A DNA stretch of 64,000 nt from Planctomycetota bacterium. GTDB lineage: Bacteria > Planctomycetota > UBA1135 > UBA2386. The notes beneath the pieces are model-generated. The model worked only from the letters and a program-made list of their open reading frames with translations. It was not told the DNA's origin and did not search any database. Below are positions 42,264 through 50,719 of the stretch, in pieces. A program made the position numbers and the translations under genes. The stretch lies in contig JADJWQ010000006.1 of the NCBI GenBank assembly GCA_016716265.1, positions 1,949,501-2,013,500 of the forward strand, read 5' to 3'. Position 1 is the first letter of the stretch; each line of letters opens with the position of its first letter.

Positions 42264-44048
42264 ATGGACTGGGAACACGCGTACGTGCTCGGCCTCGCCG
42301 CGCTCGCCACGACGCTGCTGGCGCTGCAGAAGGCGCCGCTCGGCGTCGTCGGGCTCGGCCTGATCGTCGCGGTCGCCGCACCCGGTCTCGCGACGTCGCA
42401 GCAGGCGATCCACGGCTTCGGCAACAAGGCGGTCGTCACGATCGGCGCGCTCTACGTCGTGGGCGAGGGCTTCCTGCGCACCGGCTCGGCCGCCGTGCTC
42501 GCGAGCCGGATCCTGGCGCGCACCGGCCACGACGAGCGCAGCGTCACGCTGTCGATCGTGCTGCTCGCGGCGGCGCTGTCGGCGTTCGTCAACAACATCC
42601 TGGTCGTCGTCACGCTGATGCCGGTCGTCACCAGCATCTGCCGCGAGACCGGGATCTACCCGTCGCGTCTGCTGATCCCGTTGAGCTACGCGTCGATCGC
42701 CGGCGGCCTGACGACGCTGGTCGGAACGTCGACCAACCTGCTGGTCAGTGGCACGCTCGAGGAGTTCGGCCGGCCGCCGATGTCGATGTTCGAGATCTCG
42801 GGCCCGGGCATCGTGCTCGCGGTCGTCGCCGTGCTGTACGTGTCGCTGATCGGCCGGCGCATGCTGCCGAAGATCCCCTCGCTCGCGACGCAGGCCGGAG
42901 CGGACGAGCTGCGCGAATACGTGACCGAGATCACGATCGGCGAGCGCAGCCCACTGATCGGCCGCACGATCGCTTCGATCGGCGGCGCGCCCGGCTCGGG
43001 CACGCGCGTGCAGATGGCGATCCGCGACGAGCTGCCGATCCCGCGCGACGCGTTCCCGCGCGAGACGATCCGCGCCCGCGATCTGCTGGTGCTCCGTGGC
43101 CGCGTGCAGGACCTCGCGAGCCTGCACCACGACCGCAAGCACCGCGACGACACGGCGTCCGCGAACGGCGAGGAGACCGAGCGCTACGACCCGAGCTCGA
43201 TGAGCTTCTTCGAGCTCGCGATCGCGCCCGACTCGTCGCTGGTCGGCAAGCGCATCGCCGAGATCCGCCTCAAGGAGCGCTTCGGTGCCGTCGTCGTCGG
43301 CATCCTGCGCGCCGGCCGCCACCTGCAGACGCGGCTGCACGAGCGGCGCGTCAACCAGGGCGATCTGCTGCTGGTGTTCGGCAACGAGGCGGCGCGCGAG
43401 CGGCTGCGGCAGAGCACCGACTTTTCGGTGATCGAGGGCGCAGATCGCAAGATCTACCGCAAGGACAAGGCCCCGACCTCGCTCGCGATCCTGCTCGCCC
43501 TCATCGCGATGTTCGCGGGCGGCGTCGAGCCGGTGACCGCCGCGCTGATCGGCGCGCTCGCGATGGTTCTGACCGGCTGCGTGACGGTGCGCCAGGCGCA
43601 GAACGCCGTGAACTGGCAGATCCTGATCTTCATCGCGGGGACGATCGCGCTGAGCCGCGCGCTGAGCGCGACCGGCGCCGACGACATGATCGGCGGTCAC
43701 CTCGCCCGCTCGCTCGGCAGCGCCGGCCCGTTCGTGCTGCTGGCGGGGATCTACGTCGGGACGGTCGCGCTGACCGAGCTGTTGTCGAACAACGCGGTCG
43801 CGGTGCTGATGACGCCGGTCGCACTCGCGACCGCGGAGGCGGCGGGGGTCGACGAGCGCATCCTCTGCATGGCGGTCGCGCTCGCGGCGAGCAACTCGTT
43901 CGCGAACCCGGTCGGCTACAAGACGAACCTGGTCGTGTTCGGCCCCGGCGGCTACCGCTTCCGCGACTTCGTCAGGGTCGGCATCGGCCTCGACCTGCTG
44001 CTCGCCGCGACCGGCATCGCGGTGCTGCCGCTGTTCTTCCCGCTGTGA
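42264..44048 (+). CDS. SLC13/DASS-type transporter with two TrkA-C (RCK_C) domains
   Basis: A 594-residue protein. N-terminal membrane helices (about 1-205) include the signature SAFVNNILVVVTLMPVV and the cation/substrate motif GTSTNLLVSG. A cytoplasmic middle contains two RCK_C domains (about 222-290: VTEITIGERSPLIGRTI …; about 318-390: LAIAPDSSLVGKRIAEIRL …). C-terminal helices (about 408-594) carry the second repeat LLSNNAVAVLMTPVALA and SNSFANPVGYKTNLVVFGPGGY. This is the bacterial sodium:sulfate/dicarboxylate symporter group with regulatory TrkA-C inserts. The transported ion is unknown, likely sulfate or a dicarboxylate. The ATG at 42264 is used. Confidence 0.9.
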   Translation: MDWEHAYVLGLAALATTLLALQKAPLGVVGLGLIVAVAAPGLATSQQAIHGFGNKAVVTIGALYVVGEGFLRTGSAAVLASRILARTGHDERSVTLSIVLLAAALSAFVNNILVVVTLMPVVTSICRETGIYPSRLLIPLSYASIAGGLTTLVGTSTNLLVSGTLEEFGRPPMSMFEISGPGIVLAVVAVLYVSLIGRRMLPKIPSLATQAGADELREYVTEITIGERSPLIGRTIASIGGAPGSGTRVQMAIRDELPIPRDAFPRETIRARDLLVLRGRVQDLASLHHDRKHRDDTASANGEETERYDPSSMSFFELAIAPDSSLVGKRIAEIRLKERFGAVVVGILRAGRHLQTRLHERRVNQGDLLLVFGNEAARERLRQSTDFSVIEGADRKIYRKDKAPTSLAILLALIAMFAGGVEPVTAALIGALAMVLTGCVTVRQAQNAVNWQILIFIAGTIALSRALSATGADDMIGGHLARSLGSAGPFVLLAGIYVGTVALTELLSNNAVAVLMTPVALATAEAAGVDERILCMAVALAASNSFANPVGYKTNLVVFGPGGYRFRDFVRVGIGLDLLLAATGIAVLPLFFPL

Positions 44049-44133
44049 CGCGGGCGCCGCGCCGCCGTCCCGGTGCGAGCCTCGCTCCAGTGCGGGCGCC
44101 GGGGCGGCCGATGTCCCAGGCGAGGTCACCGCC

Positions 44134-44955
44134 GTGCCGACGTCCACTCCGCCCACCCGTCCGCCCCGTTCGAGCGCGCTGCGACTCGGCGCGGTCGTCG
44201 CGCTCGCGCTGGTCGCCGCGTGGCCCGCGAGCCACCTGTTCGAGCCGGCGCCGCCCCCCGTGCCGACCGCGCGCTGGACGCACGGTCTGCCGGCGACGGC
44301 GTCGATCGACCCGGCCGCCGCGCTGCCCGAAGGCGAGCCGCTGACGCTCGACCTGACGTTGCCGAGCCCGATGCACGTCTACGTCGCCGCGTGGAACCTC
44401 GTCGACGGCACCGTCGCGCTGTTCCCGAGCGAGACGCTGCGCGCGGACCGGGCCGCGAACCCGCTGCCGGCGGGCCAGCACCGGCTCCCCGGGCAGCAGG
44501 GTGCGACGCGGCTGCACTGGCACGCGAGCGACGCCGCGCTGACGACCTTCGTCGTGATCGCGAGCCCGACCCCGCTGCCCGACCTGGAGGATCGCCTCCA
44601 TCGCTGCCGCCAGGTGGGCAACGCGGCATTCCCGGGCCGCGAGGTGCTCGGCCGCTACGCGCCGAAGAGCGGGATCGCCAACGTGCCGGGCGCCAGCGAG
44701 CCGGCGCATCCGCTGCTGACCACCTGCGCGCGCGCACCGACGGCGAGCCACGACGGACCGCTGCAGCCGCTGCCGGACGTCGCCGGCGCCTGGTACGCGA
44801 CGCTGCTCGTGCGCGTCGAGCAGACCGCGCCCGCGACGCCGGGCGATCTGCGCGAAGAGCTGCGGGCGACCGCCGCCGAGCTGGAGGACCTCGCGCGCCG
44901 CTTCGGTCCGGCACCGGTCCCGGCGCCGGCACCGGCCCCGCCCGCGGGTCGCTGA
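44134..44955 (+). CDS. Membrane-anchored DUF4384-like protein
   Basis: A 273-residue protein. After a Pro/Thr-rich start there is one membrane helix (about 16-34). A beta-rich domain follows (about 55-145) with LTLDLTLPSPMHVYVAAWNLVDGTVALFPSE … GQHRLPGQQG, the layout of DUF4384. The C-terminus is helical (LREELRATAAELEDLARRF) and ends in a Pro/Ala tail. DUF4384 domains accompany peptidases and kinases but have no known activity. The start is a GTG at 44134, 85 bases after the transporter. It is convergent with gmhA at a gap of five bases. Confidence 0.62.
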   Translation: MPTSTPPTRPPRSSALRLGAVVALALVAAWPASHLFEPAPPPVPTARWTHGLPATASIDPAAALPEGEPLTLDLTLPSPMHVYVAAWNLVDGTVALFPSETLRADRAANPLPAGQHRLPGQQGATRLHWHASDAALTTFVVIASPTPLPDLEDRLHRCRQVGNAAFPGREVLGRYAPKSGIANVPGASEPAHPLLTTCARAPTASHDGPLQPLPDVAGAWYATLLVRVEQTAPATPGDLREELRATAAELEDLARRFGPAPVPAPAPAPPAGR

Positions 44956-44960
44956 GCGGG

Positions 44961-45536
44961 TCACGCGCGCTGCGCGCGCTCCAGGTGTCCGCACAGCAGG
45001 TGCACGACCAGCAGGTGCGACTCCTGGATCCGCGCGGTGTCCGCCGACGGCACGCGCACTGCGACGTCCGCGAGTTCGACGACCGGACCGCCGCGCTCGG
45101 ACGCGAGCGCGGCCGTCGCGATACCGAGCTCGCGCGCGACCGCCAGCGCGCGCACCACGTTCCGCGAGCCACCGGAGGTCGAGATCCCGATCAGCAGATC
45201 GCCGGGCCGGCCCAGCGCGCGCAGCTGCCGGGCGAACACCTCGACGTAGCCGGCGTCGTTGCCGATCGCCGTCAGGGTCGGCACCTCGTGGCCGAGCGCC
45301 AGGGCGGCGATCCCGTCGCGCTGCTTGTCCTCGAACCAGCCGACCAGCTCGCCCACCGCGTGCGCGGCATCGCAGGCCGAGCCGCCGTTGCCGCAGAACA
45401 TCAGCTTGCCGCCGCCGGCGACCGCGCGCTCGGCGACCGCACACAGCGCCTCGATCTCGCCGAGACAGCGGGCCAGCAGGCGTTCCTTGGTCGCGATGCT
45501 CGCGCGGATCTGCTCCGCCAGGACGGACTCGTGCAT
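44961..45536 (-). CDS. gmhA: Phosphoheptose isomerase (SIS domain)
   Basis: A 191-residue SIS-fold enzyme. The motifs FCGNGGSACDAAHAVGELVG, LTAIGNDAGYVEVFARQL, LIGISTSGGSRNV and the catalytic ARIQESHLLVVHLLC (Glu and His) define GmhA. It converts sedoheptulose 7-phosphate to glycero-manno-heptose 7-phosphate, the first step of heptose synthesis for lipopolysaccharide or S-layer glycans. The length is typical (about 190). No other heptose gene lies nearby. The ATG at 45536 is 234 bases from the divergent glnA. Confidence 0.92.
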   Translation of the reverse strand: MHESVLAEQIRASIATKERLLARCLGEIEALCAVAERAVAGGGKLMFCGNGGSACDAAHAVGELVGWFEDKQRDGIAALALGHEVPTLTAIGNDAGYVEVFARQLRALGRPGDLLIGISTSGGSRNVVRALAVARELGIATAALASERGGPVVELADVAVRVPSADTARIQESHLLVVHLLCGHLERAQRA

Positions 45537-45603
45537 CGGCGCATGCTACGGCCCGCGGCGCGGCGGGCCAGCGGAGCCCCGCCGCGGCGGGGCGGGGAGG
45601 GCG

Positions 45604-45725
45604 TGATGATCCAGATCATGTGCCGAATCTGCACGATGAGGTGATCACCATCCGGATCTAGCTGTCAGAGAGTGCCCAAGTGACTACCAGGATCTACAGA
45701 ATCTGCAGATTCTGACCGTCACTCT
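45604..45725 (+). promoter_or_regulatory. Operator-like region upstream of glnA with three dyads
   Basis: A locally AT-richer stretch holds three symmetric sites: the hairpin ATGAT-CCAG-ATCAT (45606-45619), the 10-bp palindrome GGTGATCACC (45640-45649) and the perfect 18-bp palindrome CAGAATCTGCAGATTCTG (45697-45714). GAATCTGCA occurs at 45625-45633 and again inside the 18-mer. The layout suggests binding sites for a nitrogen regulator. No clear sigma-54 box is seen. Confidence 0.5.
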
Positions 45726-45770
45726 TGCTAGCGTCTGCCCCCGCCGCACAGCGCGGCCGAGGACCAGACC

Positions 45771-47141
45771 ATGGCGAAGCCACCCGACGCCCCCCAGTCG
45801 CGGGCGATCAACTCGCGCGCCGATGTCGCGCGCCGACTGAAGGACGAGAACATCCGCTTCCTGCGGCTGTGGTTCACCGACATCACCGGCCTGAACAAGA
45901 ACGTCGAGGTGCCGACGTCGCAGTTCGACAAGGCGCTCGACGGCCAGGTGATGTTCGACGGCTCGTCGATCGAGGGCTTCGTGCGCATCGAGGAGAGCGA
46001 CATGCTCCTGGCGCCGGACTTCGACACGTTCCGCGTCTACCCGTGGGCGGACGAGGGCCGCGGCAAGGTCGCCCGGCTGATCTGCGACGTGCACACTCCC
46101 GACGGAGCACCGTTCGAAGGCTGCCCGCGCGCGACGCTCAAGCGCATGCTGCACAGGGCTGCCGAGCTCGGCGTGCAGCTGATGGCCGGACCGGAGGCCG
46201 AGTTCTTCCTGTTCGAGCACAGCGCCGCCGGTGGCGTGACCACCAAGACCAACGACGAGGCGGGCTACTTCGATGCCGCTCCGCTCGACGAGGCGGAGGC
46301 GTGCCGGCACGTGATCACGAACTACCTCGAAGCGATGGGACTCGAGGTCGAGGCGAGCCACCACGAGGTCGCTCCGGGCCAGCACGAGATCGACTTCCGC
46401 TATGCCAATGCGCTCACCACGGCGGACAACGTGTCGACGTTCAAGTACGTCGTCCGGCGCGTCGCTCGCGACTTCGGGCTACACGCGACCTTCATGCCGA
46501 AGCCGATCTTCGGCATCAACGGCTCCGGCATGCACTGCCACCTGTCGCTGTTCGACGTCGACGGCAAGCAGAACCTGTTCGCTGATCCGAACGCCGAGTG
46601 GGGGATCAGCGAGACGGGCCTGCACTTCATCGGCGGCGTCATCGAGCACGCGCGCTCCCTCTGCGCGATCACCAATCCGCTGGTCAACAGCTTCAAGCGG
46701 CTCGTGAAGGGTTACGAGGCACCGACCCACATCGCGTGGTCGATGCGCAACCGCTCACCGATGATCCGCATCCCCGAACGCCGCGGACTCGGCACCCGCA
46801 TGGAGCTGCGCATGCCGGATCCCAGCTGCAATCCGTACCTCGCACTCGCGGTGATCCTGGGTGCGGGCCTCGACGGCATGCAGAAGCGCATCGCCCCACC
46901 CGAGCCGGTCAACAAGAACATCTACACGATGAGCCAGCGCGAGCGAGGGCGACTGAGGATCTCGAGCCTCCCCGGCAACCTGAAGGAGGCGATCGATGCA
47001 CTCGAGCGCAGCCCGCTGATGCGCGAGGTGCTCGGCGACCACGTCTTCCGCAACTTCGTCGATGCCAAGCGACAGGAGTGGCAGGAGTACATCGCGCAGG
47101 TGCACGGCTGGGAGCTCCGCCGCTACCTCGGCACCTATTGA
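45771..47141 (+). CDS. glnA: Glutamine synthetase, type I (alpha-like)
   Basis: A 456-residue enzyme that makes glutamine from glutamate, ammonia and ATP in the cytoplasm. The motifs include VMFDGSSIEGFVRIEESDM, the metal-site GPEAEFFLFE, HHEVAPGQHEIDFRY, KPIFGINGSGMHCHLSLF, the ATP/glutamate site SMRNRSPMIRIPERRG and LRMPDPSCNPYLALA. The length and the end (NKNIYTMSQRERGR … LPGNLKEAIDALERS) fit the GSI-alpha group (about 445 residues), which is feedback-regulated rather than adenylylated. The ATG at 45771 follows an operator-rich upstream region, so control is probably at transcription. Confidence 0.95.
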   Translation: MAKPPDAPQSRAINSRADVARRLKDENIRFLRLWFTDITGLNKNVEVPTSQFDKALDGQVMFDGSSIEGFVRIEESDMLLAPDFDTFRVYPWADEGRGKVARLICDVHTPDGAPFEGCPRATLKRMLHRAAELGVQLMAGPEAEFFLFEHSAAGGVTTKTNDEAGYFDAAPLDEAEACRHVITNYLEAMGLEVEASHHEVAPGQHEIDFRYANALTTADNVSTFKYVVRRVARDFGLHATFMPKPIFGINGSGMHCHLSLFDVDGKQNLFADPNAEWGISETGLHFIGGVIEHARSLCAITNPLVNSFKRLVKGYEAPTHIAWSMRNRSPMIRIPERRGLGTRMELRMPDPSCNPYLALAVILGAGLDGMQKRIAPPEPVNKNIYTMSQRERGRLRISSLPGNLKEAIDALERSPLMREVLGDHVFRNFVDAKRQEWQEYIAQVHGWELRRYLGTY

Positions 47142-47178
47142 CGCCCCGCGGGCCGCCCGGTCTCTACGCGGCGCGCGC

Positions 47179-48321
47179 TCACTCCCAGCCGCCGATCCGC
47201 GGCCAATCGGCGACGACATCCGCGCCGTCGACCACGTGATAGCGCGCGTGCGCAGCGGCCGTGATGCAGGCGTGGTTCGGGACGATCCGCAGTGTGGCGC
47301 CGATCGGGAACCGCGCGGGGTCGACGGGCTCCGGCAGCGCGACGATCCCGTGCTCCTGGTAGGCGTCGACGACACGGGCGCCCGGCACGAGCTCGCCCTC
47401 GGCGGTCGCGACGAGCCCGTACCCGACATCCGCAGCGCCGCCGAGCGCCGCGGTGCTGCGGTCCTTCGACAAGGCGAGGCCACCCGCATCGATCACGAGC
47501 CGCCGCTCGCGTGAGCGCACGCCGATCACCGTCGACAGCACCGTCAGTGCGATGTCGTCGAACGAGCATGCCCCGAGCGCGGCCTGGAACGCGTCACCGA
47601 ACACGTAGACACCGGCGCGCAGCTCGGTGACACCGTCGAGCCGCTCGACGTGCACCGCGGTCGGCGTGGAGCCGACGCTGACGACCTCGCAGTGCAATCC
47701 GGCCGTCCGCAGACGCTCGGCGGCGTGGACGACGGCCGCGCGCTCCTGCTCCGCGATCGCCCGCAGCGCTCCGGCACCGCGCGCACCGTAGCTGTGGCCG
47801 GCGTGCGTGAACACACCGCCGAACGCCAGCCCGGGCGCGGCATCGATACGCCGCGCGAGTTCGACGACGCTGTCCGCATCGGGTGCGAGACCCGAGCGGT
47901 GCTCGCCGCTGTCGATCTCGACGAGCACGGCGAGCGGCGCCCGGGTCAGGGACGGCCAGGCGTCGATCAGCAGCGCGAGCGCGCGCGGGTCGTCGACCGC
48001 GACCCGCACGGTCGCGCCGCGCTCCGCCACGCGGGCGAGGCGCGGCAGCTTCCGCGGCTCGATGCACACCGCGTAGAGAAGGTCACGGATCCCGCCGGCC
48101 GCGTAGTACTCGACCTCCGCGACGGTCGACGCCGTGGCGCCGTGCGCGAACGCCGAGCGTATCTGCCGCGCGACGTCGAGCGACTTCGCCGTCTTCAGGT
48201 GCGGCCGATGCGCGACTCCGAGCGCCCGACAGCGCTGCTCCATCGCCGCGACGTTGCGGAGGAGCCGCTCTCGATCCAGCAGGAGGCAGGGCGTCTCGAG
48301 CGCGGCGAACGGTGCGCTCAT
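47179..48321 (-). CDS. PLP-dependent alanine-racemase-fold enzyme (D-threonine aldolase / D-serine dehydratase-like)
   Basis: A 380-residue protein. The N-terminal PLP barrel shows LETPCLLLDRERLLRNVAAMEQ and the Lys motif HRPHLKTAKS, which places the PLP lysine (Lys43 or Lys46). LVEIDSGEHRSGL, GVFTHAGHSYG and SVGSTPTAVH are family motifs. The C-terminal domain has the metal-binding ending IVPNHACITAAAH, as in D-threonine aldolase and eukaryotic-type D-serine dehydratase, where His and Cys bind zinc or manganese. Which D-amino acid it uses cannot be told. The ATG at 48321 has no ordinary ribosome site; 17-bp tandem repeats abut it. Confidence 0.88.
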   Translation of the reverse strand: MSAPFAALETPCLLLDRERLLRNVAAMEQRCRALGVAHRPHLKTAKSLDVARQIRSAFAHGATASTVAEVEYYAAGGIRDLLYAVCIEPRKLPRLARVAERGATVRVAVDDPRALALLIDAWPSLTRAPLAVLVEIDSGEHRSGLAPDADSVVELARRIDAAPGLAFGGVFTHAGHSYGARGAGALRAIAEQERAAVVHAAERLRTAGLHCEVVSVGSTPTAVHVERLDGVTELRAGVYVFGDAFQAALGACSFDDIALTVLSTVIGVRSRERRLVIDAGGLALSKDRSTAALGGAADVGYGLVATAEGELVPGARVVDAYQEHGIVALPEPVDPARFPIGATLRIVPNHACITAAAHARYHVVDGADVVADWPRIGGWE

Positions 48322-48389
48322 GGTTCGTCGAGGGTCACGGTTCGTCGAGGGTCACGGCTGGGGGAGGGTCACGGCTGGTCGAGAGTCAC
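48322..48389. repeat. 17-bp tandem repeat, four copies, between stop and start codons
   Basis: Two exact units GGTTCGTCGAGGGTCAC (48322-48338, 48339-48355) and two diverged ones (48356-48372, 48373-48389). Read on the minus strand the array begins in the TGA of the DHH gene (48388-48386) and ends at the base before the ATG of the racemase-fold gene. Each unit carries GTGA. Confidence 0.9.
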
Positions 48390-49348
48390 GGCGTGTAGAA
48401 CTCGACGAACTGCTGCACGAAGTCGTCGAACATCTCGCGCGGCAGCGCGTTGATCCCCGCGGCGGCGGCGCGGCCCCCACCGGTCGGGAAGCGCCGGCAC
48501 AGCTCGTCCGCACCGGTGCGTCGCTCGAGCGGAGCTCGCACGCTGATCAGCCAGCTGCCGTCCGCACGCTCGGTCAACACCGCGTGCGCGCGACCCGGCT
48601 CACGGTTCGCGAGGTCGTTGCCGTAGACGCCGCTGACCCGCCTGGCCCACGCCTCGCCGGGCAGCACGAACGCAGCCGCGTGCGGCGTGGCTCGCACCGG
48701 CGCGAGCGCCGCTGCCTTCGCCATGTCGTCGTCGTAGCCCTGCGTCAGCAGCTGCCACGTCGCGCGGTCCTCGGCGACGAACGCGAGCGGGTCGGCGAAC
48801 GGACGCAGCCGCTCGAACAACTCCGCGGGGCGGAAGTGCAGGTCCTCGAGCGACGCGCCGTAGCCGTTGTAGTTGATACAGGTGCCGAGCCGCCGCAGCG
48901 TGGCGCGCGCACCGTCGTCGAGTCCCAGCTCGTCGGCCAATGCGTGCGCGCTGCCGTCGAGGTTGTCCCCGAACGCGCCGGTCACCGCCCAGGCGGCGAG
49001 GCGCCCGCCGAGGTGCCGGTTGATCAGCAGGCTCGTGCAGACCTCGGGGGCCGTATCGATCAGCGCGCGCAGCCGCGGATGGTCGGGGACGTCGCCAGCG
49101 AAGTGGTGGTCGCAGTAGAAGACCTCGGCACCGGCGGACAGCGCCGCGAGCACCGCATCGCGGTTCGAGTCGAAGGACACGTCGAGCACCGTCGCGACGT
49201 CGCCGGCACCGATCCCGGCCTTGGCGACGAGCTCGATGTCGCGCTTGACGCCGGTCACGAGGCGGGCGTCCCGCGGCTCGGCGTTGCGGAGCTGGAGCAG
49301 GGCGCAGATGCCGTCGGCATCGCCGTTGAACACGTCGATGAATGCCAT
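48386..49348 (-). CDS. DHH-family phosphoesterase
   Basis: A 320-residue protein. It begins MAFIDVFNGDADGICALLQL, with the first metal aspartates; TVLDVSFDSNRD and YCDHHFAGD (the DHH motif) follow. The C-terminal DHHA1 domain has the glycine-rich motif FPTGGGRAAAAGIN. The superfamily includes RecJ, nanoRNases and exopolyphosphatases. The short form here fits nanoRNase/phosphoesterase-like members, perhaps acting on short RNA or cyclic-dinucleotide products, which is inference. The ATG at 49348 is used. It lies directly upstream of the racemase-fold gene with only tandem repeats between them. Confidence 0.85.
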   Translation of the reverse strand: MAFIDVFNGDADGICALLQLRNAEPRDARLVTGVKRDIELVAKAGIGAGDVATVLDVSFDSNRDAVLAALSAGAEVFYCDHHFAGDVPDHPRLRALIDTAPEVCTSLLINRHLGGRLAAWAVTGAFGDNLDGSAHALADELGLDDGARATLRRLGTCINYNGYGASLEDLHFRPAELFERLRPFADPLAFVAEDRATWQLLTQGYDDDMAKAAALAPVRATPHAAAFVLPGEAWARRVSGVYGNDLANREPGRAHAVLTERADGSWLISVRAPLERRTGADELCRRFPTGGGRAAAAGINALPREMFDDFVQQFVEFYTP

Positions 49349-49430
49349 GGAAGGAGGGCGCCCGGGGAGGCGGAGGTGCGGGGCGGCGAGACTACCGGGC
49401 AGCGGAGCTCATCGCGACAGTCGACCGCGG

Positions 49431-50546
49431 TCAGGCGGCGAGCACGTCGCGCAGCGCGGCGAGCAGGCGGCGCACGACGTCGGGACGCGCGCCGTGTCCC
49501 ATCAACCCGATGCGCCACACCCGCCCCTTCATCGCACCGAGGCCACCACCGATCTCGATGCGATGCTCGTCGCGCAGTCGGCGCCGGACCACCTCCGCGT
49601 CGACGCCGTCGGGCACCGCGACGGTCGTCAGCTGCGGGAGCCGCAGAGCGGGGGCGACGACGCAGCGGAGCCCCAGCTCGTCGAGCCCCGCGTAGAGCAA
49701 CGCAGCCGCTTGCCGGTGTCGCTCCCAGCGCGCTGCGAGCCCCTCGTCGAGCACGAGATCGAGCCCGCGCGCGAGCGCGTAGACCATCGCGACGGGGGCG
49801 GTGTGGTGGTAGGCGCGCTGCACACCCTCGCGCCAGTAGCCGGCGAGCATCGCGACGTCGAGATACCAGCTCGGCGGCGGCGCCCGCCGGGCGGCCACGC
49901 GCTCCATCGCGCGCGGCCCGAAGGTCAGCGGCGCGAGTCCCGGCGGCACCGACAGGCACTTCTGCGTGCCGGAGAACGCGGCGTCGAAGCCGGCGGCGTC
50001 GACGTCGACCGGCACGCCACCGAGGCTCGTCACGCAATCCGCCAGCACGAGCGCCCCGGCGTCGCGCGCCGCCGCGACGATGCCGTCGGTCGGCTGCAGC
50101 ACGCCGGTCGAGGTCTCCGCGTGCACGAAGGCGACCAGCCGCGTGGGCCCGGCGAGCGCCGCGCGGCGCACGGCATCGGAGTCGAGCGCCTCTCCGAACG
50201 GTGCCTCGACGACCGCGACCTCGGCGCCGAGCCGCCGCGCGCAATCGACCATGCGCGCGCCGAACACGCCGTGCACGCCGATCACCGCGCGGTCGCCGGG
50301 CTCGAGCAGGTTGGTCAGGCTCGCCTCCATGCCGGCGGAGCCGGTGCCGGAGATCGGCAGCGTGAACTCCGCGCGCGTGCCGAACACGTCGCGGAGCTGC
50401 CGTTTCACCCGGTCCATCAGCGCGATGAACTCCGGATCGAGGTGGCCGAGCAGCGGTGCAGCCAACGCGCGCGTGACCTCGGGCGGGACCGGCGACGGGC
50501 CGGGGCCGAGCAGCAGGACTTCGGAGGGTTCGGGTGCGCGGCTCAT
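49431..50546 (-). CDS. Class V PLP aminotransferase (alanine–glyoxylate/serine–pyruvate type)
   Basis: A 371-residue protein. It opens with LLLGPGPSPVPPEVTRAL and GHLDPEFIALMD, as in SgaA/AGT enzymes. The PLP-binding set is LPISGTGSAGMEASL, LVAFVHAETSTGVLQP, LADCVTSLGG and the Schiff-base FSGTQKCLSVPPG (Lys196). WRIGLMGHGA closes the domain. It probably transfers the amino group of alanine or serine to glyoxylate (photorespiration-like or C2 metabolism). The ATG at 50546 is taken, since the conserved N-terminus follows closely. It is upstream of the DHH gene, 82 bases away. Confidence 0.9.
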   Translation of the reverse strand: MSRAPEPSEVLLLGPGPSPVPPEVTRALAAPLLGHLDPEFIALMDRVKRQLRDVFGTRAEFTLPISGTGSAGMEASLTNLLEPGDRAVIGVHGVFGARMVDCARRLGAEVAVVEAPFGEALDSDAVRRAALAGPTRLVAFVHAETSTGVLQPTDGIVAAARDAGALVLADCVTSLGGVPVDVDAAGFDAAFSGTQKCLSVPPGLAPLTFGPRAMERVAARRAPPPSWYLDVAMLAGYWREGVQRAYHHTAPVAMVYALARGLDLVLDEGLAARWERHRQAAALLYAGLDELGLRCVVAPALRLPQLTTVAVPDGVDAEVVRRRLRDEHRIEIGGGLGAMKGRVWRIGLMGHGARPDVVRRLLAALRDVLAA

Positions 50547-50719
50547 GGCTGGATGCCAGCGGATCGTAGCGCGCGCGCCACGCCAGGCCCGAGCGACCAG
50601 GCCCGCGACAGGTTTCCGGCCGAGCCACTGCAGCGCGGGCCGCCCGGCAGCCGATGAAGCGGATGCCGCGAAGGAGTCGACGGCGGAATCGAGTTCCGCC
50701 CGCGGAGCGGCATTCCAGC

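Noticed and set aside
45697..45740. Sigma-54 promoter of glnA
   Set aside because: TTGC is present near 45723, but the GG of the -24 element is missing at the right spacing.
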